64,000 nucleotides of DNA from Ignavibacteriales bacterium UBA1304 (GTDB lineage: Bacteria; Bacteroidota; Ignavibacteria; Ignavibacteriales; Ignavibacteriaceae), in NCBI GenBank assembly GCA_002307295.1, contig DBTY01000017.1:155495-219494 (forward strand). The letters are read 5' to 3'. Under the pieces are notes generated by a model. That model ran no database searches. It had not been told where the DNA came from and worked only from the letters and a program-made list of their open reading frames with translations. Below, in pieces: positions 1-7,386 of this stretch. The translations under genes were made by a program, and so were the position numbers. The first letter of the stretch is position 1, and each line of letters begins with the position of its first letter.

Positions 1-1449
1 CAGGAACCTCAGCTTGACGAAACAAAAACAGTAAAGGAAATTGTTGAAGAAGGCGTGCAGGAAATTGTGGATTTGTTAAAGGAATATGACCGGATTAATG
101 AAAAATTTGCAGAACCGATGTCAGACGATGAAATGACTAAGCTGCTTGAGAAGCAGGGGAGTGTGCAAGAGAAACTTGATCACGCTAACGCCTGGGAGCT
201 CGATTCTAAATTGGAAATGGCAATGGACGCTCTCCGCTGTCCATCCGGCGATACTTCAGTTAAAGTTCTTTCCGGCGGAGAAAGAAGAAGAGTCGCTTTA
301 TGCCGTCTGTTGCTTAAGAAGCCTGATATTCTTTTACTTGACGAGCCGACTAACCATTTGGACGCGGAATCTATTGAATGGTTGGAACATCATCTACAGA
401 AATACGAAGGAACTGTTATAGCTGTTACCCATGATAGATATTTCTTAGATAATGTAGCCGGCTGGATATTGGAGCTTGATAGAGGCGAAGGCATACCATG
501 GAAGGGAAATTATTCTTCATGGCTTGAGCAGAAGCAAGACAGACTGCTTCAGGAAGAAAGAAAAGAAACTGAAAGACAAAGAACATTAAAAAGAGAACTC
601 GAGTGGATACGAATGTCGCCTAAAGGAAGACACGCAAAATCTAAGGCGCGTATTTCCGCTTACGAAAATCTGGCTAAAGAGGATAATGAAAAATTAGCAA
701 AAGATTTGGAAATTTATATTCCAGCTGGAGAAAGGCTGGGCAATGTTGTGATTGAAGCCGATAAAATTGCCAAAGCGTATGGCGAAAAACTTTTAGTTGA
801 AGATATGACTTTTGCTTTGCCTCCAGGAGGTATAGTAGGCATTATAGGTCCTAATGGCGCGGGTAAAACAACTCTCTTCCGTATGATTACAGGACAGGAA
901 CAACCTGATTCCGGTTCAATTAAAATTGGCGAAACGGTTAAGCTTGCTTATGTAGATCAAAGCCGCGAAGCTTTAGACCCAAATAAATCAATTTGGGAAA
1001 TGATTTCAGGCGGCAGCGATACTATTGAACTAGGAAAACTTACAATCAACTCTCGCGCTTATGTTGCGCAGTTTAATTTTTCCGGAGCCGATCAGCAAAA
1101 GAAAGTCGGCGTTCTTTCCGGCGGCGAAAGAAACAGAGTGCATCTTGCTATGATGCTTAAGGAGGGGGCTAACGTCCTTTTGCTTGATGAACCGACTAAC
1201 GATTTAGATGTTAACACAATGCGCGCTTTGGAGGAAGCTTTAGAAAACTTTGTGGGCTGCGCGGTTATAATTAGTCACGACAGATGGTTCCTTGATAGAA
1301 TTGCGACTCATATTCTTGCCTTTGAAGGAGATAGTAAAGTCGTTTGGTTTGAAGGGAATTATTCAGACTATGAGGAGAATAAACGCCAGCGTCTTGGCGC
1401 AGCGGCAGATCAGCCGCATAGAATTAAATATCGGCATTTAACTCGTTAA
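1..1449 (+). CDS. ettA: Energy-dependent translational throttle protein EttA (ABC-F ATPase), 5' truncated by the window edge
   Basis: The reading frame is open from base 1, so the start codon and first Walker A lie upstream. EttA binds the ribosomal E site and gates entry into elongation according to ATP/ADP; this role comes from the family. Visible in order are the first signature LSGGERRRVAL, Walker B DILLLDEPTNHLD, the inter-domain linker rich in charged residues, the second Walker A GPNGAGKTTL, the second LSGGERNRVHL signature and Walker B LLLDEPTNDLD. The C-terminus RIKYRHLTR matches the EttA tail that follows the second ATPase. The GTG at 55 lies inside the conserved stretch after the first ABC core and is not a real start. 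All catalytic motifs in the visible part look intact. Confidence 0.95.
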   Translation, partial: QEPQLDETKTVKEIVEEGVQEIVDLLKEYDRINEKFAEPMSDDEMTKLLEKQGSVQEKLDHANAWELDSKLEMAMDALRCPSGDTSVKVLSGGERRRVALCRLLLKKPDILLLDEPTNHLDAESIEWLEHHLQKYEGTVIAVTHDRYFLDNVAGWILELDRGEGIPWKGNYSSWLEQKQDRLLQEERKETERQRTLKRELEWIRMSPKGRHAKSKARISAYENLAKEDNEKLAKDLEIYIPAGERLGNVVIEADKIAKAYGEKLLVEDMTFALPPGGIVGIIGPNGAGKTTLFRMITGQEQPDSGSIKIGETVKLAYVDQSREALDPNKSIWEMISGGSDTIELGKLTINSRAYVAQFNFSGADQQKKVGVLSGGERNRVHLAMMLKEGANVLLLDEPTNDLDVNTMRALEEALENFVGCAVIISHDRWFLDRIATHILAFEGDSKVVWFEGNYSDYEENKRQRLGAAADQPHRIKYRHLTR

Positions 1450-1484
1450 TCCTGTTTTGGGTAAATATATGTGCTTGTGAGCTC

Positions 1485-1506
1485 GCTCGGGCGGGGGCGC
1501 CCGAGC
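1485..1506. repeat. REP-like palindrome, copy 1
   Basis: Nine-base arms GCTCGGGCG and CGCCCGAGC flank a GGGG loop, with CACAA after the right arm. The same 22 bases recur at 3145-3166, and the same design with other arm sequences occurs at 2432-2453 (opposite orientation) and 50244-50265. It lies 35 bp after the ettA stop, so it may also end that transcript. A RAYT gene, the enzyme type that mobilises REPs, is 0.9 kb away. Confidence 0.8.
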
Positions 1507-1536
1507 CACAATAAAAAAATAAAAAATAAATAATTT

Positions 1537-1594
1537 AATCTTAAAGCATTTGAGAGTGCAAATGAAAAAGATTTTAATTGTAGAACGGGCGCCC
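1537..1594 (+). repeat. Direct repeat A (copy of the RAYT gene 5' end)
   Basis: This 58-bp block matches 2386-2443 with five mismatches. It spans the upstream region, start codon and first 11 codons of the RAYT gene. The two copies bracket about 790 bp that hold two non-transposase reading frames. Copy B keeps a perfect 18-bp palindrome over the start codon, whereas copy A keeps only six-base arms. Confidence 0.85.
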
Positions 1595-1645
1595 GTAAAT
1601 AAAAACAGCGAGGGTAAGAAAGAAATTACAAATTATTATTCATAA
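1562..1645 (+). pseudogene. Truncated RAYT 5' fragment
   Basis: The frame begins MKKILIVERAP, identical to the start of the RAYT gene at 2411, then continues with unrelated residues to a stop after 27 codons. The divergence point is at the REP palindrome core: here the sequence ACGGGCGCCCGT (1585-1596) has no loop, whereas the intact gene carries the full palindrome. It is best read as a leftover from duplication or transposition at the RAYT locus. A functional short peptide cannot be excluded but nothing supports one. Confidence 0.6.
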
Positions 1646-1696
1646 AGGCAGTGTTTCGCTAAAGTTTAATTTATATAAATTATAAAGGAGCTTTTT

Positions 1697-1870
1697 ATGG
1701 AAACTTATTTTAAAATACTCTTTATCTCAATTCTCGCTTTACTTCAAGCGCTAACTTTGCAACAGATTATAGAAACATTTAATGGGATAGTCTTATTTCT
1801 GACATTGATCGTAATAATTTGTTATACTTTTGAAACGTACAAGCAACATAAGTTAACGAAGGCTCTCTAA
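1697..1870 (+). CDS. Small hydrophobic protein, likely N-terminal part of a frameshifted membrane gene
   Basis: A 57-residue frame starts with ATG behind a clear AAAGGAG Shine-Dalgarno (1685-1691). It contains two hydrophobic stretches (about residues 6-20 and 31-43), then a charged end KQHKLTK. The frame closes at 1868-1870, but the next frame is open from 1852 and continues with a coiled-coil-like EQLELEKLKKEP stretch and a soluble domain. A two-helix anchor, a charged linker and then a soluble domain form a common single-protein layout, so one single-base indel between about 1852 and 1870 would explain the split. No function is recognised. Confidence 0.5.
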   Translation: METYFKILFISILALLQALTLQQIIETFNGIVLFLTLIVIICYTFETYKQHKLTKAL

Positions 1871-1875
1871 AATTA

Positions 1876-2379
1876 TTGCAAGAACAATTAGAATTAGAAA
1901 AATTGAAAAAAGAACCAAACATATCTGCATATTTAGACAATGGAGGCTCAATACGATCAGTTTTGCTTGTCTTGAGTAATGATGGGGAAGGCGTTGCAAA
2001 AGAAGTAAAAGCAAAAATCTCTCCTTCTTTTGATTTGGGTAATGAAGGATTAAAAAAATATTTCGAAAGAAATGCTTTGTTTAATAAGGGCGTTACAATC
2101 GTTCCATTTGTAAAACGGCAAATTAGATTTGCCTGGATAACTCCAGAATTAAAAAGCTCTTGCAAAGATGGAACATTGAATGCTCAATATGAACTTGAGC
2201 TTGAATATAAAAATATAAACGGGAAATTATTTAAATCAACCTTTACATTAGCAGTTGATGAATTTTTTAATACTCTCGATCCTTTAGATAAAACTGATTT
2301 TACAAAAATAGCTGAAAGTTTAGAGACGATAGCAAAATTTATTGAATCAATTAATGATACCCAAGCTTTAAATAAATAA
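1876..2379 (+). CDS. Hypothetical soluble domain protein (probable C-terminal part of the gene starting at 1697)
   Basis: The frame runs 167 residues from a TTG; it is open back to 1852 and has no ATG or good ribosome site of its own. It begins with a charged helical linker, then a beta-rich stretch with the pattern LVLSNDGEGVAKEV, typical of conserved bacterial proteins that have a membrane anchor followed by a soluble domain. No enzyme motif is seen. Together with the preceding 57-residue frame it would give a protein of about 225 residues with a cytoplasmic domain. It lies between the two copies of the RAYT 5' end, so it may be cargo acquired with that element. Function unknown. Confidence 0.55.
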   Translation: MQEQLELEKLKKEPNISAYLDNGGSIRSVLLVLSNDGEGVAKEVKAKISPSFDLGNEGLKKYFERNALFNKGVTIVPFVKRQIRFAWITPELKSSCKDGTLNAQYELELEYKNINGKLFKSTFTLAVDEFFNTLDPLDKTDFTKIAESLETIAKFIESINDTQALNK

Positions 2380-2385
2380 AAAAAT

Positions 2386-2443
2386 AATCTTAAAACATTT
2401 GAGGCCTCAAATGAAAAAGATTTTAATTGTAGAACGGGCGCCC
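2386..2443 (+). repeat. Direct repeat B with start-codon palindrome
   Basis: This is the second copy of the block at 1537-1594. Within it, 2396-2413 is a perfect 18-bp palindrome with arms CATTTGAGG and CCTCAAATG that includes the ATG of the RAYT gene. In mRNA this would fold the start codon into a hairpin, which could throttle transposase translation; in DNA it could be a hairpin recognised by a Y1-type transposase. Both roles are inference. Confidence 0.75.
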
Positions 2444-3025
2444 TCGCCCGTTCATGGTAAGGCTGCTGGCAATGATCATCCCAATAAAAATATAGAGACC
2501 GACGCTAACCGCGAAAAACTATTTTCCCCAATTACAGAATTTCAAATTACGTACAGAAATCTGCCTCATTGGCAAAATCCGGGAAGCGTTTATTTCGTTA
2601 CATTCAGAACGTATCATAGCTTAATTCTCGACGACGTCTCAAAACAAATACTATACGATAATATTGTCTATTACAGTAAAACAAAATATGATCTGTTTTC
2701 CTTCATCATAATGGACGACCATGCGCATCTGATTATTCAGCCAAAATCAACAGATCCAAATTTATTTATATGCCTGCCTGAAATTATGCACGCTGTTAAA
2801 GGGTATGCCGCTAAGGAAATAAAAAAACACCTTTCGCTGATGTGGGAAAATGCTGATATGGAAAAACAGCGCCTTATCCCTGATCGTATATTCCAGGGCG
2901 AGTACTACGATAGAATAATTCGTAATGATAAAGAATTTTATAATACTATGGACTATATCGCCCTTAACTCTGTTAAAAAGGGATTGTGCAAGAACCCTTA
3001 TGATTATCAATGGTATTATTATTAA
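2411..3025 (+). CDS. REP-associated tyrosine transposase (RAYT, Y1/HUH family)
   Basis: Single-strand DNA transposase related to IS200/IS605 TnpA that processes REP hairpins. The family opening HWQNPGSVYFVTFRTYH is present at residues 53-69. The metal-binding HUH motif reads DHAHLI (His104, His106), and the catalytic tyrosine is probably in GEYYDRIIR (Tyr165 or Tyr166). At 204 residues it has normal length and looks intact. The ATG at 2411 is chosen over an upstream TTG because the truncated copy at 1562 starts at the same codon. The N-terminal 40 residues are an extension encoded partly by a REP palindrome (2432-2453), so the element is written into the protein as ERAPSPVH. REPs and REP-derived tandem repeats follow directly downstream. 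No ribosome site is obvious, in line with low expression of such enzymes. Confidence 0.85.
   Translation: MKKILIVERAPSPVHGKAAGNDHPNKNIETDANREKLFSPITEFQITYRNLPHWQNPGSVYFVTFRTYHSLILDDVSKQILYDNIVYYSKTKYDLFSFIIMDDHAHLIIQPKSTDPNLFICLPEIMHAVKGYAAKEIKKHLSLMWENADMEKQRLIPDRIFQGEYYDRIIRNDKEFYNTMDYIALNSVKKGLCKNPYDYQWYYY
2432..2453 (-). repeat. REP-like palindrome inside the RAYT coding sequence
   Basis: Arms GAACGGGCG and CGCCCGTTC flank a CCCT loop. Read on the minus strand, the loop becomes AGGG, giving the same layout as the copies at 1485 and 3145. It encodes residues 8-15 of the transposase. Confidence 0.8.
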
Positions 3026-3030
3026 AAAAA

Positions 3031-3144
3031 GCTCGGACGGAAAAAATATGCTCGGACGGGGAAAATATGTTCGGACGGAAAAAATATGCTCGGACGGAAA
3101 AAATATGCTCGGACGGAAAAAATATGTTCGGACAGAAAAAATAT
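3031..3144. repeat. Tandem repeat of a 19-bp REP half-unit, six copies
   Basis: Six consecutive 19-bp units follow the consensus GCTCGGACGGAAAAAATAT, at 3031, 3050, 3069, 3088, 3107 and 3126. Variation is limited to C/T at the second base of units 3 and 6, GGGG in unit 2 and an A in unit 6. The first ten bases are the left arm of the adjacent REP with one change; the rest is an A-tract. Reading frames seen across this block are artefacts of the repeat. Confidence 0.9.
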
Positions 3145-3166
3145 GCTCGGGCGGGGGCGCCCGAGC
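3145..3166 (-). terminator. REP-like palindrome, copy 2; probable htpG terminator
   Basis: It is the same 22-bp palindrome as 1485-1506 and closes the 19-bp array in phase. On the minus strand it starts 13 bases after the htpG stop and is followed by ATATTTTTT, so it has the shape of a rho-independent terminator for htpG. RNA evidence would be needed to prove that. Confidence 0.6.
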
Positions 3167-3178
3167 TACAAGAACAAT

Positions 3179-5089
3179 TTATATCTTTTTGATTGAGGTA
3201 TACCAGTCGCTTGATTGATCTAACATTTTGTTGATTCGACTCGCTAATTTATGCGGATCTATTAAACTGCCTTCTAATAAAAGCGCTGATTCGTATAACT
3301 GCTCTACTGTGTCTTTTATGAATTCGTCATTTGAATCGGCTTTGAATACTTTTAATAAATTCCTTGTTAATTTGTGATCTTTGTTGATCTCAAATATCTT
3401 TTTCTGCTCTGTTAAATCTTTGTTCGACATTCTTAGAATTTTCTGCATCGAAGATGAGAACCCTTCGTCTGGACTTACTACGCATGCTGCGCTGTCGCTT
3501 AAACGCTGCGATTCTTTTACTTCTACTACTCTGTCGCCAAGTATACCTTTTATCTTTGCAAGCAGACTATCGAACTGTTTTGAATCGTCTTTGCTCAATT
3601 CTTCTAAAGAACTCGTTTTTTCTTTTTCGTTTTTTAATTTATCAATCTTATTGAAATCAATGTGATCGACTGATTTAAAATCGAATTCTTTATATTTACG
3701 AATAGATGAAACAACAAACTCGTCGATAGGATCGTAAAGATATAAAACTTCAAGTCCTTTATTCTTAAATATTTCTAAATGCGGATCCGTCGCTATTGCT
3801 TCGCGCGAATTGCCGACGGCATAATAAATTTCGTTCTGTCCTTCTTTGAATCTCGATACATATTCTTCAAGCGAAACTAAATCTTCCGCCTTTTCATTGA
3901 ATGAGGAATTGAAGCGTAAAAGCTCGCTGTATTTATCCATGTTTGCATAATCGCTATAACCTAATTTAAAAACTCTGTTGTGCTCTTTCCACAACTCCTT
4001 ATATTTTTCAGGTTCGTCTTTTGCAAGTTTTGTAAGATAAGAAAATACCTGGCTTGTAATATGATTTGATATTTTGGTGAATACAATATTTTCCTGCAAA
4101 GTCTCTCTGGAAATATTCAAAGGCAAATCTTCCGAATCGACTACGCCTTTGATAAAACCTAAATATTCAGGCAAGAGATCTTTGTTTTTATGTTGAATTA
4201 GTACGCGTCTCACATAAAGGTCTAAACCGTAATTCTCGCGGTTATAACCAAAGAAATCCTGATTTTTTTTAGGTATAAAAAGAACGCTGTTAAACTGTAT
4301 TGGCGCGTCGATAGAAATGTGGATGACGTCCAAAGGCTCTTCAGAGTCGTAAGTTAAATACTTGTAAAACTCATTATACTGTTCTTTTGTAATATTGCTT
4401 TTAGGTTCGCGCCAGATTGCAGAAATTGTATTAACCTTTTCATTCTCAAGATAAATAGGAAAAGAAATAAAGTTAGAATGTTTTTTAATGATTGATTCAA
4501 TTCTATATTTTTCGGCAAATTCCTTCGCATCGTCTTTAAGATGAATCTCAATCGTTGTTCCGCGCTTAATTTCATCTTTAATTTCGCTTATTTCATAATC
4601 GCCAAGACCGTCAGAGCTCCATTCAATAGCAGGCTCTTCTTTTTTGAAAGACTTAGTTTTTATGATAACTTCTTTAGCGACCATAAAGACAGAATAAAAA
4701 CCAACGCCGAACTTTCCAATTATATTGTTTGCGTCCGAAGCGCTATCTGCAAGCTGTTTAATAAATTCAGAAGAACCAGATTTTGCAATTGTTCCAATAT
4801 TATTAATTAATTCTTCCTGCGTCATGCCAATGCCGGAATCCTTAACAGTGATAGTATTATTTTTTTCGTCAAACAAAATGCTGATATCCAATGGAAGTTC
4901 GCTATCAATAATTTCAGCTCCGCGAGTCGATTCAAATCTAAGTTTATCAAGCGCGTCGGAAGCGTTGGAAATTATTTCTCGTAAAAATATTTCTCTACTT
5001 GTATAAAGCGAATGCACAAGGATTTCAAGCAATTGTTTTATCTCAGCTTTAAATTCATGTTTTTGGGCGTTAGGTTTTGTTTCGCTCAT
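3179..5089 (-). CDS. htpG: Chaperone HtpG (bacterial Hsp90)
   Basis: Cytosolic ATP-dependent chaperone of 636 residues, the usual length. The N-terminal GHKL ATPase has the expected motifs: EIFLREIISNASDALDK with the magnesium-binding Asn (about residues 36-52), DSGIGMT (about 84-90), and GKFGVGFYSVFMVA (about 124-137). The middle domain carries the conserved NISRETLQ segment near residue 327, and the C-terminal dimerisation domain is complete. The start ATG is preceded by GGAGGAAA, a strong Shine-Dalgarno. No CIRCE element was found in the 140-bp divergent upstream region, so heat-shock control by HrcA is not supported by sequence. It is transcribed alone, away from the nucleotidyltransferase operon. 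Confidence 0.97.
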   Translation of the reverse strand: MSETKPNAQKHEFKAEIKQLLEILVHSLYTSREIFLREIISNASDALDKLRFESTRGAEIIDSELPLDISILFDEKNNTITVKDSGIGMTQEELINNIGTIAKSGSSEFIKQLADSASDANNIIGKFGVGFYSVFMVAKEVIIKTKSFKKEEPAIEWSSDGLGDYEISEIKDEIKRGTTIEIHLKDDAKEFAEKYRIESIIKKHSNFISFPIYLENEKVNTISAIWREPKSNITKEQYNEFYKYLTYDSEEPLDVIHISIDAPIQFNSVLFIPKKNQDFFGYNRENYGLDLYVRRVLIQHKNKDLLPEYLGFIKGVVDSEDLPLNISRETLQENIVFTKISNHITSQVFSYLTKLAKDEPEKYKELWKEHNRVFKLGYSDYANMDKYSELLRFNSSFNEKAEDLVSLEEYVSRFKEGQNEIYYAVGNSREAIATDPHLEIFKNKGLEVLYLYDPIDEFVVSSIRKYKEFDFKSVDHIDFNKIDKLKNEKEKTSSLEELSKDDSKQFDSLLAKIKGILGDRVVEVKESQRLSDSAACVVSPDEGFSSSMQKILRMSNKDLTEQKKIFEINKDHKLTRNLLKVFKADSNDEFIKDTVEQLYESALLLEGSLIDPHKLASRINKMLDQSSDWYTSIKKI

Positions 5090-5229
5090 AAAATTTCCTC
5101 CGTTGTTGTTAATGTTTATAATAATTAAGAAGTATAGATATTTTTATTGCAAATGTACAAAATTCTTGCTTTATTTTGTATTCAATAAGGAATTAATTAA
5201 TTTTACTGTTTAATTATTAATAAGGTACA

Positions 5230-6207
5230 ATGAGAGCAATTATCCCGGTAGCAGGCTTGGGAAGCCGGTTAAAGCCGCACACTTACTCAATTCCAAAAGT
5301 GCTTTTGAATGTTGGCGGCAAACCGATACTTGGTCACATCATAGATAAGCTGATAAGCGAAGATATAAATAAAGCTACCTTTGTAATTGGTCATCTTGGC
5401 GAAATGATTAAAGAGTATGTTACGTCTACTTATCCGGAACTACAAGCCGACTTTGTAGAGCAGCGGGAGATGGAAGGGCTTGGACACGCTATTTATATGG
5501 CTATACCCACTATTGACGAAAAGGAAGTATTTATAATATTAGGCGATACGGTTTTTGACGTAAACCTTAAAGAAGTTTTTAAAAATAAAATTACGGCGCT
5601 CGGCGTAAAAAGCGTAGACGATCCTAGCAGGTTCGGCGTTGCGGTGATGGCTAACGGTTATATAGAAAAACTTATTGAAAAACCGCAAACGTTTATATCA
5701 AAGCTTGCGCTTGTAGGGTTGTACTACATAGCAGATTTTGAGGTTCTTAAGAAGAGTCTGATTAATTTAGTAGAGAATAATATTCGCACAAAAGGCGAAC
5801 TGCAATTAACAGACGCATTGCAGAATATGATTGAATGCGGAGAAAAAATAACTACATTCCCGGTTGAAGGCTGGTATGACTGCGGTAAACCGGAAACGTT
5901 GCTTTCTACAAACAAACACATACTTGATCAGCGCAGCACGCATAAGACGTATGAAGGCGTAGTAATTAAGCATCCTGTTTTTATTGATTCAGAAGCGGTT
6001 ATTGAGAACAGCATTATTGGTCCTTACGCCACAATAGGCAAAGGTTCGGTAATAAAAAACTCAATCATAATAAATTCGATTATTGGTTCGAAAGCAGAGG
6101 TTAATAAAGCATTATTGGAGAATTCAATCATTGGAAATAATTCTTCAATTAAAGGTTCCTATAAAAGGTTAAATTCGGGCGATTCGTCCGAAATAGATTT
6201 TTATTAA
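5230..6207 (+). CDS. Sugar-phosphate nucleotidyltransferase with C-terminal hexapeptide repeats
   Basis: Transfers a nucleotidyl group from NTP to a sugar-1-phosphate to make an activated sugar. The N-terminal motif VAGLGSRLKPHTYSIPK (residues 7-23) matches the GxGxRLxPxTxxxPK nucleotide site. Other family marks are an LGDTVFDV metal-site motif near residue 100 and KPETLL around 224. Residues from about 250 contain isoleucine-rich hexads (VIENSIIG, AVIENS-like) typical of a left-handed beta helix, seen in RmlA-long/Gmd-type and GlmU-like enzymes. Substrate cannot be told from sequence. It heads an operon with metK 19 bp downstream, a link with SAM synthesis that has no obvious biochemical reason. 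Confidence 0.85.
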   Translation: MRAIIPVAGLGSRLKPHTYSIPKVLLNVGGKPILGHIIDKLISEDINKATFVIGHLGEMIKEYVTSTYPELQADFVEQREMEGLGHAIYMAIPTIDEKEVFIILGDTVFDVNLKEVFKNKITALGVKSVDDPSRFGVAVMANGYIEKLIEKPQTFISKLALVGLYYIADFEVLKKSLINLVENNIRTKGELQLTDALQNMIECGEKITTFPVEGWYDCGKPETLLSTNKHILDQRSTHKTYEGVVIKHPVFIDSEAVIENSIIGPYATIGKGSVIKNSIIINSIIGSKAEVNKALLENSIIGNNSSIKGSYKRLNSGDSSEIDFY

Positions 6208-6226
6208 TAATATATAAGGAAATAAT

Positions 6227-7375
6227 ATGTCATTCTATTTCACTTCGGAATCCGTCTCAGAAGGACATCCGGATAAAGTGTGTGATGCAATATCAGACGG
6301 CGTGTTGGATGCAATTTATAAAACTGATCCCAAAGCTCGCGTAGCTTGCGAAACTTTCGTTACAACCGGCTTAGTTTTGGTCGGCGGCGAAGTTACAACT
6401 AACGCTTACATAGATATTCAGGCAGTTGTTAGAAAAACTGTAAAAAATATTGGTTATACAAGCGCAGATTATAAATTTGATTCAGAATCCTGTTCCGTCT
6501 TAAATGCAATACACTCTCAATCCCCGGATATTGCTATGGGCGTGGATAAAGGCGGCGCCGGAGATCAGGGAATTATGTTTGGCTATGCTTGCGATCAAAC
6601 CCCTGAACTAATGCCTATGCCTATTGTCTTTGCTCATAAGCTGGTAAAAAAACTTGCAGACATAAGAAAAAAGAATCTTAAATTAATGCCGTATTTAAGA
6701 CCTGACGCTAAATCGCAGGTTACTATTGAATATGACGATAACAAAAAACCAGTCAGAGTTGATACTGTAGTTATTTCTACTCAGCATGACGCAGACGTAT
6801 CTCAGAAGAAAATCAGAGAAGATGTAATTAAAAACGTAATCAATACAATTATTCCTGCAAAATATCTTGATAAAAAAACTAAGATATTTGTAAACCCTAC
6901 CGGCAGATTTGAAATTGGCGGACCTCATGGAGACAGCGGTTTAACAGGCAGAAAAATTATTGTAGACACCTATGGCGGATGGGCTCCTCACGGCGGCGGC
7001 GCTTTTTCTGGCAAAGATCCTTCTAAGGTTGATAGAAGCGCTACTTATGCTGCAAGACACATCGCTAAGAATGTTGTAGCTGCTAAATTAGCTAAAGAAT
7101 GCCTTGTTCAGCTTGCTTACGCTATTGGCGTAGCTCAGCCTGTTTCTATTTTTGTTGATACTAAAGGAACCGGCGTTATTTCCGATAAAGAAATTTCAGC
7201 TATGATTAGCAAAGAAGTTGATTTAACTCCAAACGGCATCATCGAAAGATTAAAACTAAGAAGACCTATCTATCAAAAAACTGCCGCTTATGGTCACTTT
7301 GGCAGAAATGATAAAGACTTTACATGGGAACAATTAGATTTGGTTCCAACGTTTAAGAAATACGCAACTAAATAA
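6227..7375 (+). CDS. metK: S-adenosylmethionine synthetase
   Basis: Makes SAM from methionine and ATP in the cytosol. At 382 residues it has normal length. The signature sequences are present: SEGHPDKVCDAISDGVLDAI (residues 9-28), the GAGDQGIMFGYA ATP-binding motif (about residues 109-120) and the glycine-rich HGGGAFSGKDPSKVDRSATY P-loop-like motif. An AAGGAAAT sequence precedes the ATG. It lies between the nucleotidyltransferase (19-bp gap) and ahcY (11-bp gap), and those three genes end at one terminator, so they form an operon. The 19-bp spacer leaves no room for a SAM riboswitch here. Confidence 0.97.
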   Translation: MSFYFTSESVSEGHPDKVCDAISDGVLDAIYKTDPKARVACETFVTTGLVLVGGEVTTNAYIDIQAVVRKTVKNIGYTSADYKFDSESCSVLNAIHSQSPDIAMGVDKGGAGDQGIMFGYACDQTPELMPMPIVFAHKLVKKLADIRKKNLKLMPYLRPDAKSQVTIEYDDNKKPVRVDTVVISTQHDADVSQKKIREDVIKNVINTIIPAKYLDKKTKIFVNPTGRFEIGGPHGDSGLTGRKIIVDTYGGWAPHGGGAFSGKDPSKVDRSATYAARHIAKNVVAAKLAKECLVQLAYAIGVAQPVSIFVDTKGTGVISDKEISAMISKEVDLTPNGIIERLKLRRPIYQKTAAYGHFGRNDKDFTWEQLDLVPTFKKYATK

Positions 7376-7386
7376 GAGAGGATTAT

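Noticed and set aside
1779..2165. 128-residue frame on the minus strand
   Set aside because: It is antisense to the better-supported plus-strand frames and has no ribosome site or family pattern.
3031..3166. CRISPR-like array
   Set aside because: The 19-bp units are directly adjacent without unique spacers, the repeats are not of CRISPR type, and no cas genes are near.
2925..3218. Lysine-rich open frames across the tandem array
   Set aside because: They arise because a 19-bp repeat without stops cycles through the frames; they have no start signal or family similarity.
5090..5229. CIRCE heat-shock operator before htpG
   Set aside because: No TTAGCACTC-N9-GAGTGCTAA or close form is present.
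6208..6226. SAM or SAH riboswitch ahead of metK or ahcY
   Set aside because: The spacers are 19 and 11 bp, too short, and the region before the first gene of the operon has no matching structure that I can see.
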